DNA from: Buchnera aphidicola
GTDB taxonomy: Bacteria; Pseudomonadota; Gammaproteobacteria; Enterobacterales; Enterobacteriaceae
Direction: 5' to 3'
Assembly (NCBI RefSeq): GCF_900128725.1
Contig: NZ_LT667500.1
Location: 1 to 64,000 of the forward strand
DNA: 64,000 nt
In this document: one piece after another, positions 1 to 14,202 of the stretch
Layout of the letters: every line of letters starts with the position of its first letter
Numbering within the stretch: the first letter of the stretch is position 1
Notes under the pieces: model-generated
What the model saw: the letters and a program-made list of their open reading frames with translations, nothing else
What the model was told of the DNA's origin: nothing
Databases searched by the model: none
Translations under genes and position numbers: made by a program

Positions 1-80
1 TGCATTTATTTATCGAATAATTTTTTAATATTTGAAGTTTATTTTTTTTTAAAAAAAAATACAGATTAATAGGAAAAAAT

Positions 81-1970
81 ATGGTTTTTTATGAAAAATT
101 TGATATTATTGTAATTGGAGCAGGACACGCTGGTACAGAAGCGGCTTCTGCTTCTTCAAGAATGGGGCATAAAACGCTATTATTAACACAAGATATTACT
201 AAAATTGGTTCTTTATCATGTAATCCAGCTGTTGGAGGCTTGGGAAAGAGTCAATTAGTTAAAGAGATAGATGCTATGGGGGGTTTAATGGCTCGTATTT
301 CAGATTATTCTGGAATACAGTTTAGAGTCCTTAATTTTAAAAAAGGATCCGCTGTACGTTCTACTCGGGCTCAGACTGACAGATGTTTGTATAAAAGAAT
401 AATGCAAAAATTTCTTAAAAAAGAGAAAAATTTGGTTATTATGGAGCGTGAAGTATCGGACTTAATTATTAAAAACTTGCAAATAACTGGTGTTATAACA
501 AGTAACAGGGACTGTTTTTATAGCAAAATAGTAATATTAACTACAGGTACTTTTTTGAATGGAAAAATGTATATTGGTTCTAAAATTTTTTCGGGCGGCC
601 GAAGAAATGGGAAGTCTTCTGATAGTTTAGCAAAAAACTTAAAAAAATATTCTTTTAGAATAGGTCGCTTAAAAACAGGTACACCTCCGCGTTTGCTGTT
701 GAAAAGCATTAATTTTAATTTTCTTGAAAAACAATATAGTGATGTACCTACTCCTTTTTTTTCTTTTTTAGGAAATAAAATTAAGCATCCGCAACAAGTG
801 CCTTGTTTTATTACGTATACTAATGCAAAAACACATGAATACGTAAAAAGTAATTTGTATAATGGCCCTTTATACAGCGGTGTAATTAAAGGCATAGGAC
901 CTAGATATTGTCCTTCAATTGAAGATAAAATAGTTCGTTTTCCCGATAAAAGTCGGCATCAAATATTTCTAGAACCAGAAGGACTAACTAGTGATATCAT
1001 TTATCCTAACGGTATTTCAACTAGTTTACCTTTATCGGTACAAAAAAAAATCGTTCGATCTATTTATGGGCTGGAAAATGCAAAAATTGTTCACCCAGGA
1101 TATGCTGTAGAGTATGATTATTTTGATCCGAGAGATTTAAAAATGACTCTTGAATCAAAAATTATTAAAAATTTATTTTTAGCTGGACAAATTAACGGCA
1201 CAACTGGTTATGAAGAAGCGGCTGCTCAAGGATTGGTAGCTGGATTAAATGCTGCTTTGTCTATTCAAGAAAAAGATCCTTGGATTCCCAGAAGGGATGA
1301 AGCATATATTGGTGTGTTGCTAGATGATCTTTGCAACAAAGGAACTTCGGAGCCATATCGAATGTTTACTGCTAGAGCTGAGCATCGATTATTTTTGAGA
1401 GAAAGTAATGCAGATATACGTTTAACAGAAATAGGTTATAAGTTAGGATCTGTACATACTAAGCAATGGAAGATTTTTTCTAAAAAAAACAATACTATTC
1501 TTACAGAATGTTGTCGCTTAAATAGAACTATCCTTAAATCCAAATTTGTAAATTCTTTTTTTAAGAAAAAAAATCAGAATATTGTCTTACAGAAAGATTG
1601 TACTTCTTTTGAGTTTTTGCGTAGACCAGAAATTACATATGATATTTTAATCGATTTACTTAACGTTTATCAATCTGATAATTTTTTTATAGAAGATCCG
1701 AGAATTAAAGAAGAAATTGAGTCTCAAAGTAAATATTCTGGATATATTCAACGACAAAAAAAAGAGATAAACAAACAAACGCGCAATATACATACTAGAT
1801 TGTCCGTCATTCAAGATTATAAAAATGTTACCGGTCTTTCGAATGAAGTTATTTGTATTTTAAATAAATATCGTCCAGAATCTATAGGGCAGGCTGCTTG
1901 TATTCCGGGAATTACACCGGTTGCGATTTCTATCTTGCTTGTATTTTTAAAAAAACAACATGTTAGATAA
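81..1970 (+). CDS. mnmG: tRNA uridine-5-carboxymethylaminomethyl synthase MnmG (GidA)
   Basis: FAD-binding partner of MnmE; together they place the (carboxymethyl)aminomethyl group on wobble U34 of tRNAs such as Lys, Glu, Gln and Gly. The 629-residue product equals the E. coli length. The FAD dinucleotide fold is at the N-terminus ([13 protein letters not shown], about residues 10-22), followed by the family motif [13 protein letters not shown] near residue 47 and a helical C-terminal domain that binds MnmE. AGGAAA lies 5-10 bases before the ATG, and MVFYEKFD aligns with the E. coli start. In the Buchnera genomes I know, mnmG opens the numbered chromosome and is followed by the atp operon; here gyrB follows on the opposite strand. 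Family assignment is certain. Confidence 0.98.
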   Translation: MVFYEKFDIIVIGAGHAGTEAASASSRMGHKTLLLTQDITKIGSLSCNPAVGGLGKSQLVKEIDAMGGLMARISDYSGIQFRVLNFKKGSAVRSTRAQTDRCLYKRIMQKFLKKEKNLVIMEREVSDLIIKNLQITGVITSNRDCFYSKIVILTTGTFLNGKMYIGSKIFSGGRRNGKSSDSLAKNLKKYSFRIGRLKTGTPPRLLLKSINFNFLEKQYSDVPTPFFSFLGNKIKHPQQVPCFITYTNAKTHEYVKSNLYNGPLYSGVIKGIGPRYCPSIEDKIVRFPDKSRHQIFLEPEGLTSDIIYPNGISTSLPLSVQKKIVRSIYGLENAKIVHPGYAVEYDYFDPRDLKMTLESKIIKNLFLAGQINGTTGYEEAAAQGLVAGLNAALSIQEKDPWIPRRDEAYIGVLLDDLCNKGTSEPYRMFTARAEHRLFLRESNADIRLTEIGYKLGSVHTKQWKIFSKKNNTILTECCRLNRTILKSKFVNSFFKKKNQNIVLQKDCTSFEFLRRPEITYDILIDLLNVYQSDNFFIEDPRIKEEIESQSKYSGYIQRQKKEINKQTRNIHTRLSVIQDYKNVTGLSNEVICILNKYRPESIGQAACIPGITPVAISILLVFLKKQHVR

Positions 1971-2021
1971 TAACATTTATTTTTTTTTAAATAATTCTCT
2001 TTTTAAGAGCACTTAAAGATA

Positions 2022-2058
2022 TTTTTGGCAGGCGTTGAGATTTATTTCCTGCCGAAAT
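2022..2058. terminator. Bidirectional terminator between mnmG and gyrB
   Basis: GGCAGG (2027-2032) pairs with CCTGCC (2048-2053) around a 15-base loop. The stem extends outward through T/A pairs (ATTTTT on the left, GAAAT on the right). It sits in the 117-base gap between two convergent genes, so it can end transcripts from both. Assigned by structure only. Confidence 0.7.
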
Positions 2059-2087
2059 TGGTATAATTATTTTTAATTTTTTACATG

Positions 2088-4526
<2,439 letters not shown>

Positions 4527-4602
4527 TTATTATCTCAATTTAGAAAAAGAATATTTATTCTTTTGTTTGTTTTATTATAATAAATTGATATTTAATGTGC
4601 GT

Positions 4603-5709
4603 TTATAAGTTTAAAGGCATGATTATATATAATATTTCTTTTTTTGTATTGGTTTGAATTTGAATGCTTGAAATAGGTATTTTAAATACTATGTTAATAG
4701 TATCAGCATGTAATGCGTTTAGTGAATCTAATAAATAAAAAACATTTATAGAAAATGAAATTTCTTCATGCTGATTATTGATATCAAATGCATCGGATGA
4801 TTCTTCATCTTCTTGATTATTTGATGTTATTGTTAATTTATTTTTAGAAAAATTTAAACATACTCCTTTGAACGTAGTATTACATAGAATTGATGTTTTT
4901 AATAATGATTCTTTCAGTTTTTCTCTAGAAACCGATATACAAAAAGTATCGTGTTTAAGCAGCACATCTTGATAGTTAGGAAAATTATTATTGAGTAGCT
5001 TTGTTTGTAATAAAGTTTCTTGAACGTGAAAAGCGGCATAATGATTACTAATAGTTATCTGTATTTTTTCTGTTGTATCAGTAAGTAGTCTTGATAATTC
5101 TGAGATACTCTTTTTATTAATAATAAATGATATACAAGATATGTCTAAATATATTTTTTTTTTGTACATAGATAATCTATGTCCATCCGTCGTAACACTA
5201 AATAAATAATTGTTTTTGTACTCAATAAGCATTCCGTTTAGAGCAGTTCGTATATCGTTACGAGCTATTGAAAAACTTGTTAACGAAATAATTTCTTTAA
5301 GTATGCTCTGAGATAAAAAAAAAGTTTTTGTCCCTTTAATAATTTGAAATTTTGGAAAATTTTTATCGGAGCTTGTGTTTAACTTAAACAAGCTATCGAG
5401 TGCTCGAATATGTATTTTTTTCTTTATGATCTGAAAATGTAATTCGACGTTATTTTGAATATTACGACAAATGTTGAGTATTTTTTTTCCAGATATTAAA
5501 CAGGATCCAGGGATATAACAAAAAAAGAATTCTTTTGCAATATATGCGTTTAATTCTATCTCTAAATTTGAGCTTGTTAATATTATTTTGTTTTTCATTA
5601 CATTTAAAATAATATTTTCTAATATTGGGAATATTGGATTTTTTGTAATAATTCTATGGATTTTTTTTAAGGGATTTAAAAAATCATTTTTTTTTATTTT
5701 GAATTCCAT
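4603..5709 (-). CDS. dnaN: DNA polymerase III beta sliding clamp
   Basis: Ring-shaped processivity clamp that tethers Pol III and also binds ligase and Hda-type proteins through its hydrophobic pocket. The 368-residue product matches the family length (366 in E. coli), begins MEFKIKKNDFLNPLKKI and ends in MPLNL, close to the E. coli MPMRL tail that lines the binding cleft. TDGHRLSMY (about residues 173-181) is the conserved DGHRL signature of domain II. The start codon is three bases beyond the dnaA stop, so dnaA-dnaN are almost certainly one transcript and dnaN translation may be coupled to that of the dnaA 3' reading frame. Confidence 0.97.
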   Translation of the reverse strand: MEFKIKKNDFLNPLKKIHRIITKNPIFPILENIILNVMKNKIILTSSNLEIELNAYIAKEFFFCYIPGSCLISGKKILNICRNIQNNVELHFQIIKKKIHIRALDSLFKLNTSSDKNFPKFQIIKGTKTFFLSQSILKEIISLTSFSIARNDIRTALNGMLIEYKNNYLFSVTTDGHRLSMYKKKIYLDISCISFIINKKSISELSRLLTDTTEKIQITISNHYAAFHVQETLLQTKLLNNNFPNYQDVLLKHDTFCISVSREKLKESLLKTSILCNTTFKGVCLNFSKNKLTITSNNQEDEESSDAFDINNQHEEISFSINVFYLLDSLNALHADTINIVFKIPISSIQIQTNTKKEILYIIMPLNL

Positions 5710-5712
5710 GTT

Positions 5713-7069
5713 TTATGAGCTGAGTTGGTTAAATAGATATAAAAAATCATAATAGATTTCCGTTTTTTCTTTCCTTAACTGATTAATTTTTTTATAAGCA
5801 TGTAACACAGTAGTATGGTCTTTTTTTCCAAACGCTTTTCCTATCTCTAAAAAGCTGCACTTGGTTAATTTTTTTGTTAGAGTCATTGCTATTTGTCTAG
5901 GCTGAACAATAGATTGAGATCTTTTTTGTGATATTAAATCCGATACAGAGATTTGAAAGTATTTAGAGACTATTTGTTGAATATTATTAATATCTATATT
6001 TTTATTTTTTCGTCCTATGATTTGATTTAACGTTTTTTTAACTAAATGTATTGTTATTTTTTCTTTTTTAAATAAAGAAACAATATGAATTTTTTTTAAT
6101 ATACCCTCTAGCTCTCTTACGTTAGAGTTTATTTTTTTTGCAATAAATAGAGCGACTTCATCTGACAAATTAATCTTGTTTTCTAACGCTTTGTGCAATA
6201 AGATATTGATTCTTGCGCTTAATTCAGGGGGATCAATTGATATAGTCAAACCCCATTTAAATCTAGATTTAAGTCTTTCCGCTATTCCTTTGATGTCATT
6301 TGGATAACAATCTGCTGTTAAAATAATTTTTTGTTTTTTTTCAAACAATGTATTAAATGTATTAAATAATTCTTCTTGTGAACGTTGTTTGTAAGCAAAA
6401 AACTGAATATCATCTATTAAGAGCACATCAATAGATCGATAATAATCTTTAAATTTTTCAATACAATGATTTTTTAGCGCGTTAACCATATTTTGAACAA
6501 AATTTTCTGAGTGCACATAAATAACTTTTTTTTGATAGTTTTCTGCTAAAATTTTATTAGCAATAGCATGCAGCAAATGCGTTTTACCTAAACCAGTATT
6601 GCCGTATAAAAATAATGAACTATAGAAATCATTAAAATGATTAGCAAATCTATATGATGAATAAAGAGCTAGTTGATTAGATTTTCCTTCAATAAAATTA
6701 TGAAATTGGTATTTTGGATTAATTTTTGTGTGTGGACAAAAGAGCATGTTAGATTTTTTTTTTTTTAATATTTTTTTTTTTTGTTTTAATGTATACGGTA
6801 TGATTATTTTGTAGAGAGGCAAAGCTTTTATGTAAGACTTGTAACATAATTAAGGGTGGTTGCGAATTACATAATTTATATAATAACTTTTTAAAATTAT
6901 TGATATATTTTTTTTTCACCCATTGTAATACAAAAATATTGGGGGCATATAAATTGATTATATCATTTTTTATTATAGCTTTTAGCGGCAGTATCCACAT
7001 ACTGAATTCTTTCGGAGGTAATTGCGATTGTAAGCATGTTAAACATTCTTTCCAAATTGAAAATAACAT
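5713..7069 (-). CDS. dnaA: Replication initiator DnaA, split by a frameshift in poly(A)
   Basis: AAA+ initiator that binds DnaA boxes and opens oriC. It reads in two overlapping frames. The upstream frame gives domain I (MLFSIWKECL, KEFSMWILPL, NLYAPN) and stops at 6749-6751. The downstream frame gives domains III-IV: Walker A GNTGLGKTHLL, Walker B LLIDDIQFF, DNA-binding DHTTVLHA, ending NQLSS. The frames meet across A runs of 12 (6771-6782) and 13 (6754-6766); losing one A in either joins them. Domain II is nearly absent. The 7069 ATG has GGAA upstream and its SIW aligns with E. coli SLW; an earlier ATG at 7147 is possible. A protein restarting at the ATG at 6748 would lack domain I. Either slippage rescues this gene or it is becoming a pseudogene. 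Confidence 0.88.
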
Positions 7070-7373
7070 ATTATTAATTTCCATAAAAATATTTAAATAT
7101 TTTTCTCTTGTGACGCAGCTATAATAATTATTATGTTTTTGTAACATTTAATATATATTGTTTTAAATATTCGATAATGAATTTTCTATACATTTTTTTT
7201 TAAAAACAATATAATAATGGCGTATTATGTATTTTAAGTAATTTCATGCAAATAAACTATTATTGTTAATTGCTATTTTATTATAAATTAAAGAATTTGT
7301 TTAGTTTTAAAACAATCTGTATTTAACTTTTTTAGTATTATTATCAACATGTTCGTAAAAAGGAGTAGTTTAT
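7070..7373. promoter_or_regulatory. Divergent dnaA/rpmH intergenic region
   Basis: This AT-rich spacer should hold promoters for both dnaA (leftward) and rpmH (rightward), as in E. coli. TTATCAACA at 7341-7349 differs from the DnaA box TTATCCACA at one base. I saw no cluster of boxes, so this is not presented as an origin. A strong ribosome-binding site AAGGAG lies at 7360-7365, ahead of rpmH. Confidence 0.35.
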
Positions 7374-7508
7374 ATGAAGCGTACTTTTCAGCCATCTAAC
7401 ATAAAACGTCACCGGAATCACGGTTTTCGGGCTCGTATGTCTTCTAAAGGTGGACGAGCTATTTTATCTCACCGACGTTTTAAATCGCGCTCTATATTAT
7501 GTGTTTAA
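7374..7508 (+). CDS. rpmH: 50S ribosomal protein L34
   Basis: Small basic protein of the large ribosomal subunit, 44 residues (46 in E. coli). It begins [22 protein letters not shown] and continues with the typical [13 protein letters not shown] core. The ATG at 7374 is preceded by AAGGAGTAG, one of the strongest ribosome-binding sites in the window. The end overlaps the start of rnpA by 10 bases in another frame, so translation of the two is probably coupled, as in the conserved rpmH-rnpA operon of bacteria. Confidence 0.97.
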   Translation: MKRTFQPSNIKRHRNHGFRARMSSKGGRAILSHRRFKSRSILCV

Positions 7509-7894
7509 AATGTCTTTCTACAATAAAAAATACACCTTATTTTGCTTTTAGCAAAAAATTACGCTTACTATCAAATATTGCATTTCAACGTTGTAATGAC
7601 AAGAAAAATAAAGCGCATACCACGGAATTTATTAGGTTAGTTTCATTAAATCATTTGAATTTTCCTCGATTAGGTATTTCTATTTCTAAAAAAAATATAA
7701 AAAAATCTCATGAGCGTAATAGAATTAAGCGTTTAATTCGGGAAAGTTTTCGTCTATCCCAGTACACTTTGGTATCTATGGATTTTTGTATTATTGTCAA
7801 AAAAAATGTGCAGTTATTAACTAACAATATAATTTTTTCTGTTTTAAAGAAATTGTGGGTATACAAACATTACAATAAAGCTTTATCTATATAA
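7499..7894 (+). CDS. rnpA: Ribonuclease P protein component
   Basis: Protein cofactor of RNase P, which removes 5' leaders from pre-tRNAs together with the RNA encoded at 62873-63265. 131 residues. The RNA-binding signature is clear: [29 protein letters not shown] (about residues 57-85), the family's most conserved segment. The first dozen residues are unusual, so the exact start inside the rpmH overlap is uncertain; the core alignment begins at SKKLRLLS. The next gene is yidC; the small yidD gene found between them in E. coli is missing. Confidence 0.95.
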   Translation: MCLKCLSTIKNTPYFAFSKKLRLLSNIAFQRCNDKKNKAHTTEFIRLVSLNHLNFPRLGISISKKNIKKSHERNRIKRLIRESFRLSQYTLVSMDFCIIVKKNVQLLTNNIIFSVLKKLWVYKHYNKALSI

Positions 7895-7974
7895 ATAGAT
7901 GATAACTCAAATTAAAATACAGTATAATGATGCTATATTTTATTTTTTATTTCTTAATGACTGAGAAAAAGTTT

Positions 7975-9576
7975 ATGATATATTTGCAACGCATTTTTTT
8001 TACAGTTTCCTGTATATTTTGTTCCTTTTTTATGTGGAACTTTCGGTATGTACGTTTTTTTACTCAAGTAAATATGCAAAACATACATAGTAACGTGAAT
8101 GAAGCTTCTCGCTCAATTCACAGTGATAATAAAGATCAATTTATTAACATCAAAAATGATGTTCTATCTTTGGATATTAACTTATTAGGCGGAAATATTG
8201 AACGTGCAGATTTATTGAATTTTTATCAAGACATAAATAAGAAATCTGAGCTAACTTTGCTTAATTGGACGCCAGAACTTATGAATAAAGCGGTTAGCGG
8301 TATTTTATGCCATACCCCAACTTATCGTTTTTCACATACACACCAGCCATTATATTCAGTTAAGCATATTGCGCCTGAATTAAAACTGGAAAAAGATACA
8401 GTTCAGGCTTGTATTCAATGGACGTCGCGTGATAATATTATATATACAAAAATTTTTTCCTTGAAGAAAGGGTCTTATAATGTTAATGTAGAGTATTTAA
8501 TTCAGAATAATAGTCATCGGCCAGTAAATCACTCTGTATTTAATGAATTGAAGACAACTCAAGCGCCTGTACAGGAAAAAAATTTTTTAAAAAATATTTT
8601 TAAAGCTAAAACTGCTCAAAATATCGTCTGGTCTAGCGATCAAGAAAAATATCATAAACATATCTTTCATAAAGTAAATCATAAACAAAAAACAATGGTG
8701 GTAACAAAAAAAGGCTGGATTGCTTTGTCTCAAAGATATTTTTTAACAGCTTGGATTCCTAAATTTGATGATAATTATACCATATATTCTCGTCGATTAA
8801 ATGATTCAACCAGATTAATCGGTTCCGTATCTCGAGTTAAACGTATTGCTCCTAATTCTGTGGCTAGATTTCGTTCTAGTATATGGATTGGACCAAAAAT
8901 AACGAGTCAATTAGAGGGTGTTGCGAAAAATTTAGAGTTAACAATAGATTATGGATTTCTAAGAGCGCTATCTCGACCTTTATTTAGATTATTAACCTTT
9001 TTTTATCTTTTTTTTCATAACTGGGGCGTAACAATTATTTTTATGACTTTTTTTATTAAAATGATGGTATACCCGCTCATAAAATTACAATATACATCCG
9101 TTTTACGGATGAACGCGTTGCATCCAAAAATAAAAAAAATAAAAGATAAATACTCAAATGATTCGAATAAGATTCAAAAAAAAATTTTATCCTTATATCA
9201 ATTTAATGATGTGAATCCCTTTTATGGTTTCTTTTTAGTTCTCGTTCAAATGCCAATATTTTTAGCATTTTATCACGTATTACTCTGTTCTGTTGAGTTG
9301 CGTCACGCACCATTTTTTTTATGGATTAAAGATTTATCTAGTCAAGATCCTCATTATCTATTACCAATATTCGCTGGTTTGAGCATATTATTCGCGCAAT
9401 TATATGAACCTAAGAAGAACGTTTCAAGGGCACAAAAAATATTTTCATTAGCAATCCCGTTCTTATCAACTGCTTTTTTTCTTACTTTACCATCCGGATT
9501 AGTTTTGTACTATATTACAAATAATTGGTGTACTTTTTTTCAACATTGGTTTATACGCTGGAATTTTGTTGGTTAA
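7975..9576 (+). CDS. yidC: Membrane protein insertase YidC
   Basis: Inner-membrane insertase that acts alone or with SecYEG. It has an N-terminal transmembrane segment (IYLQRIFFTVSCIFCSFFMW), a large periplasmic beta domain (about residues 45-320), then the conserved five-helix core containing KMMVYPLIKLQYTS, LVQMPIFLAFYHVL and LPSGLVLYYITNN. The frame is open from 7927, giving a 549-residue protein; the ATG at 7975 gives 533 residues and fits the E. coli layout better, with GAGAAAAAG upstream. Start confidence is moderate. Secretion genes secE and ftsY are elsewhere in the window. Confidence 0.95.
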   Translation: MIYLQRIFFTVSCIFCSFFMWNFRYVRFFTQVNMQNIHSNVNEASRSIHSDNKDQFINIKNDVLSLDINLLGGNIERADLLNFYQDINKKSELTLLNWTPELMNKAVSGILCHTPTYRFSHTHQPLYSVKHIAPELKLEKDTVQACIQWTSRDNIIYTKIFSLKKGSYNVNVEYLIQNNSHRPVNHSVFNELKTTQAPVQEKNFLKNIFKAKTAQNIVWSSDQEKYHKHIFHKVNHKQKTMVVTKKGWIALSQRYFLTAWIPKFDDNYTIYSRRLNDSTRLIGSVSRVKRIAPNSVARFRSSIWIGPKITSQLEGVAKNLELTIDYGFLRALSRPLFRLLTFFYLFFHNWGVTIIFMTFFIKMMVYPLIKLQYTSVLRMNALHPKIKKIKDKYSNDSNKIQKKILSLYQFNDVNPFYGFFLVLVQMPIFLAFYHVLLCSVELRHAPFFLWIKDLSSQDPHYLLPIFAGLSILFAQLYEPKKNVSRAQKIFSLAIPFLSTAFFLTLPSGLVLYYITNNWCTFFQHWFIRWNFVG

Positions 9577-9655
9577 CATAAGTAACTTACAGTAAATATA
9601 AATTTTTTTATTTTTTATTTATAGATTAATGATTGTGTTTATATGGAATATCAAT

Positions 9656-11020
9656 ATGATATTTGATAAAACGATTGTAGCCCCAGCTACGGCACCGGGT
9701 CAATCTGGTGTTGGAATTATTCGAGTGTCCGGTTCCGCTGTTATAAAAGTTATTGAAAAATTTTTAAGAATTTCTATGAAACCAAGATTTGCGCATTATA
9801 CATCATTTTCAGATATAACGGGAAAAATTCTTGATTATGGTATTGCTTTGTTTTTTCCTGCCCCTTTCTCTTTTACAGGAGAAGATATATTAGAGTTTCA
9901 TGGACACGGAAACTCCGTATTATTGGATTTATTAATGAAGAATATTTTATTGATTAAAAATGTTCGTATAGCTCGCCCTGGTGAGTTTTCAGAAAGAGCA
10001 TTTTTAAATAATAAAATGGATTTAGTGCAAGCTGAAGGAATTAATGATTTAATAAACGCTCAGTCTGAGCTTTCAATTCAAGCATCTTTGCGTTCATTAA
10101 ATGGTGATTTTTCGAAAAAGATACGAGATATTATTAGTTTATTGAAAAAATTATATGCTAGAATTGAGGCGGTTATTAATTTTCCAGATGAAATAAATGA
10201 ATCATCGTTAATATCGGATATAAGAATCTGTCTCAGCGATGCCATTTATTTAATGAAAAAACTAATATTTAAGGGTTGTCAAGGTAATCTTTTATACAAT
10301 GGTATTAGTATTGTAATTACCGGACCGACTAATGTCGGAAAATCGAGTTTATTTAATTACTTATCTAATCAAAAGATTTCTATTGTTACTAATATTCCTG
10401 GAACTACACGTGATGTCATGTGTAAAAACATTTGGATTAATGGAGCGCGCTATGAGCTTGTGGATACTGCGGGATTACGTAAAAGCAATGATGTTATCGA
10501 GTTAATTGGAATAAAGTTAGCAAAAAAAAATATTCAGTCTTGTCGACATATATTTTTAATATTAGATGCTTCACAAGATAAATATAGTAATAATATTTTA
10601 GTAAAAAAATATATTGATGGTTTAAGAAAAAATCAAAATATTACTATTATTTTTAATAAAATTGATTTGATTCATAAAAAACCCTGCTTAGATATTGTAT
10701 TTAATCAGTTTAAATGTATTTATTTATCCATTAAATATAAAATGGGGATAAATTTTTTAAAAGATAGGATGCATGAAATATCTAGCGAGTTAAACGCAGG
10801 GGAGGATGTTTTTTTAGCTCGAAACAGACATTTATCTGCATTGAAGGCATCATTAAAATATTTAAAGCACGGAAAAGAATGGTTGAACAAAAATCTGTGC
10901 ATTGAATTATTTTCGGAAGATGTTCGTTTAGCTATAGAAGCTATGCTAACGATTACAGGTAATTTTAGTAGTTCTGATTTATTAGAAAAAATTTTTTCTG
11001 ATTTTTGTATTGGCAAATAA
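9656..11020 (+). CDS. mnmE: tRNA modification GTPase MnmE (TrmE)
   Basis: GTPase partner of MnmG in U34 wobble modification. From the ATG at 9656 the product has 454 residues, the E. coli length; an upstream ATG at 9629 would add nine residues without family support. Visible: the N-terminal folate-binding domain (TIVAPATAPGQSGVGIIRVSG), helical domain, G domain with Walker A GPTNVGKSSL (about 223-232), switch region TNIPGTTRD, DTAGLR, NKID, and the C-terminal FCIGK whose Cys is catalytically important in E. coli. The partner mnmG is at 81-1970. Confidence 0.97.
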   Translation: MIFDKTIVAPATAPGQSGVGIIRVSGSAVIKVIEKFLRISMKPRFAHYTSFSDITGKILDYGIALFFPAPFSFTGEDILEFHGHGNSVLLDLLMKNILLIKNVRIARPGEFSERAFLNNKMDLVQAEGINDLINAQSELSIQASLRSLNGDFSKKIRDIISLLKKLYARIEAVINFPDEINESSLISDIRICLSDAIYLMKKLIFKGCQGNLLYNGISIVITGPTNVGKSSLFNYLSNQKISIVTNIPGTTRDVMCKNIWINGARYELVDTAGLRKSNDVIELIGIKLAKKNIQSCRHIFLILDASQDKYSNNILVKKYIDGLRKNQNITIIFNKIDLIHKKPCLDIVFNQFKCIYLSIKYKMGINFLKDRMHEISSELNAGEDVFLARNRHLSALKASLKYLKHGKEWLNKNLCIELFSEDVRLAIEAMLTITGNFSSSDLLEKIFSDFCIGK

Positions 11021-11063
11021 ATATTTTATTACCATTTTTCTAATAAGGAATAAGTACTACTTA

Positions 11064-11136
11064 TGCCCGGAGGCGGAATTGAACCACCGACACGGGGATT
11101 TTCAGTCCCCTGCTCTACCGACTGAGCTATCCGGGC
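11064..11136 (-). tRNA. tRNA-Phe (GAA)
   Basis: Complete cloverleaf closely matching E. coli tRNA-Phe: acceptor GCCCGGA/TCCGGGC, D arm AGCTCAGTCGGTAGAGC, anticodon GAA in CTGAAAA, T arm GGTGG TTCAATT CCGCC, discriminator A. CCA is not encoded, so the tRNA depends on Cca. It lies between mnmE and groES on the opposite strand. Confidence 0.97.
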
Positions 11137-11450
11137 AATAGAATTATTAAACAGTAAAATTTTAATTTTGTCAATATATTATTAATTTAACATTCTCTGT
11201 TGTGAAAAAAAATATTTTTTTTTGTGTATATATTATCTTTTCTATTTTTTGTATAGTATCTAGTTTAGCATTGTATCCATAATACATAATAAACAAAAAG
11301 TTCCTGCAAATAGTTAAATAAAAATATAGATACCCTTGAAATTTAGTGTTAAGATCCATATATTCTTAAAATAAAAGAGAACATTTAAAATATTTTTTTC
11401 TTTATTATTTAAACCTGTATTGCGGTGTTATACTTAAAGAGGGTCATTGT
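11137..11450. other. Spacer between tRNA-Phe and groES
   Basis: No gene seen. The right half holds the heat-shock promoter of groESL. A 62-codon minus-strand frame (11171-11359) runs through that promoter and shows no family resemblance or ribosome-binding site. Confidence 0.6.
11335..11363 (+). promoter_or_regulatory. Sigma-32 type heat-shock promoter of groESL
   Basis: CTTGAAA at 11335-11341 is a perfect sigma-32 -35 element (preceded by CC, as in the best E. coli sites). After a 14-base spacer CCATATAT follows at 11356-11363, matching most of the -10 consensus CCCCATNT. It lies about 90 bases before the groES ATG. rpoH itself is at 17002-17877. Confidence 0.8.
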
Positions 11451-13441
<1,991 letters not shown>

Positions 13442-13530
13442 TTTTATTATCATTGACCAAGACATTTGGATTGTTATCACCGAAATAAAAAATTATTTAT
13501 ACTATTAAGTAATATATATTTTGCTGATCT

Positions 13531-13565
13531 CCTTGTTCTCTGTCTAAATTATGTTGAGAACAAGG
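13531..13565 (+). terminator. groESL terminator
   Basis: CCTTGTTCTC (13531-13540) and GAGAACAAGG (13556-13565) form a perfect 10-bp stem with a 15-base loop, followed by GGTTGTTT. It lies 90 bases after groEL and 38 before efp, so it should separate heat-shock expression of groESL from efp. Confidence 0.85.
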
Positions 13566-13602
13566 GGTTGTTTAATAAAAAATACATTTTGAGATATACT
13601 TT

Positions 13603-14172
13603 ATGACTGCTTATAGTGGAAATTCTTTAAAGTCCGGAATAAAAATTTTAATAAAAAAACAGCCGTATGAAGTTTATTCCAGCGAATTTATTAAACCTGG
13701 CAAAGGACAAGCTTTTGTACGGATTAAATTAAAGCAATTATTAACTGGAAAATTATTTTTTAAAACCGTAAAAGCAACAGATCTTTTTTATTCAACTGAT
13801 GTTGTAGATATTGAAGCATCTTATTTATATAATAATGGCTCTATTTGGTTTTTTATGCATAAAAAGACTTTTGAACATATTTCTGTATTGAAAACGTTTT
13901 TATTTGGATACGAAAAGTGGTTAACGAATCTTTCTTCTTGCGTAATTACTTTATGGCGCGAAGCTCCTATTTCTGTTCGAATTGATAATTTTGTTCAATT
14001 AAAGGTATATGATGTGGATGCCGTTATATCGGGGGATACAATAAATTCAGATAATAAGTTAGTCACATTAGAAACAGGAGCAATAATTCGAGCTCCATTA
14101 TTCATTAAAAAAGGAGATTATCTAAAAATAGATACTCGCAATGGAAAATATATTTCTCGTATAGTTAAATAA
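13603..14172 (+). CDS. efp: Translation elongation factor P
   Basis: Relieves ribosome stalling at polyproline. 189 residues (188 in E. coli), three beta domains. The loop EFIKPGKGQAF near residue 30-40 retains the lysine that EpmA/EpmB beta-lysylate in E. coli; whether those enzymes exist cannot be seen here. The C-terminus GDYLKIDTRNGKYISRIVK is typical. It stands after the groESL terminator and is convergent with dnaC. Confidence 0.97.
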   Translation: MTAYSGNSLKSGIKILIKKQPYEVYSSEFIKPGKGQAFVRIKLKQLLTGKLFFKTVKATDLFYSTDVVDIEASYLYNNGSIWFFMHKKTFEHISVLKTFLFGYEKWLTNLSSCVITLWREAPISVRIDNFVQLKVYDVDAVISGDTINSDNKLVTLETGAIIRAPLFIKKGDYLKIDTRNGKYISRIVK

Positions 14173-14202
14173 TATATTTGGATAACTTAGCTATAATAAT
14201 TG

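Noticed and set aside
518..895. 125-codon minus-strand frame inside mnmG
   Set aside because: Shadow of mnmG; no family resemblance and no ribosome-binding site.
11171..11359. 62-codon minus-strand frame before groES
   Set aside because: Runs through the heat-shock promoter, no homology, no ribosome-binding site.
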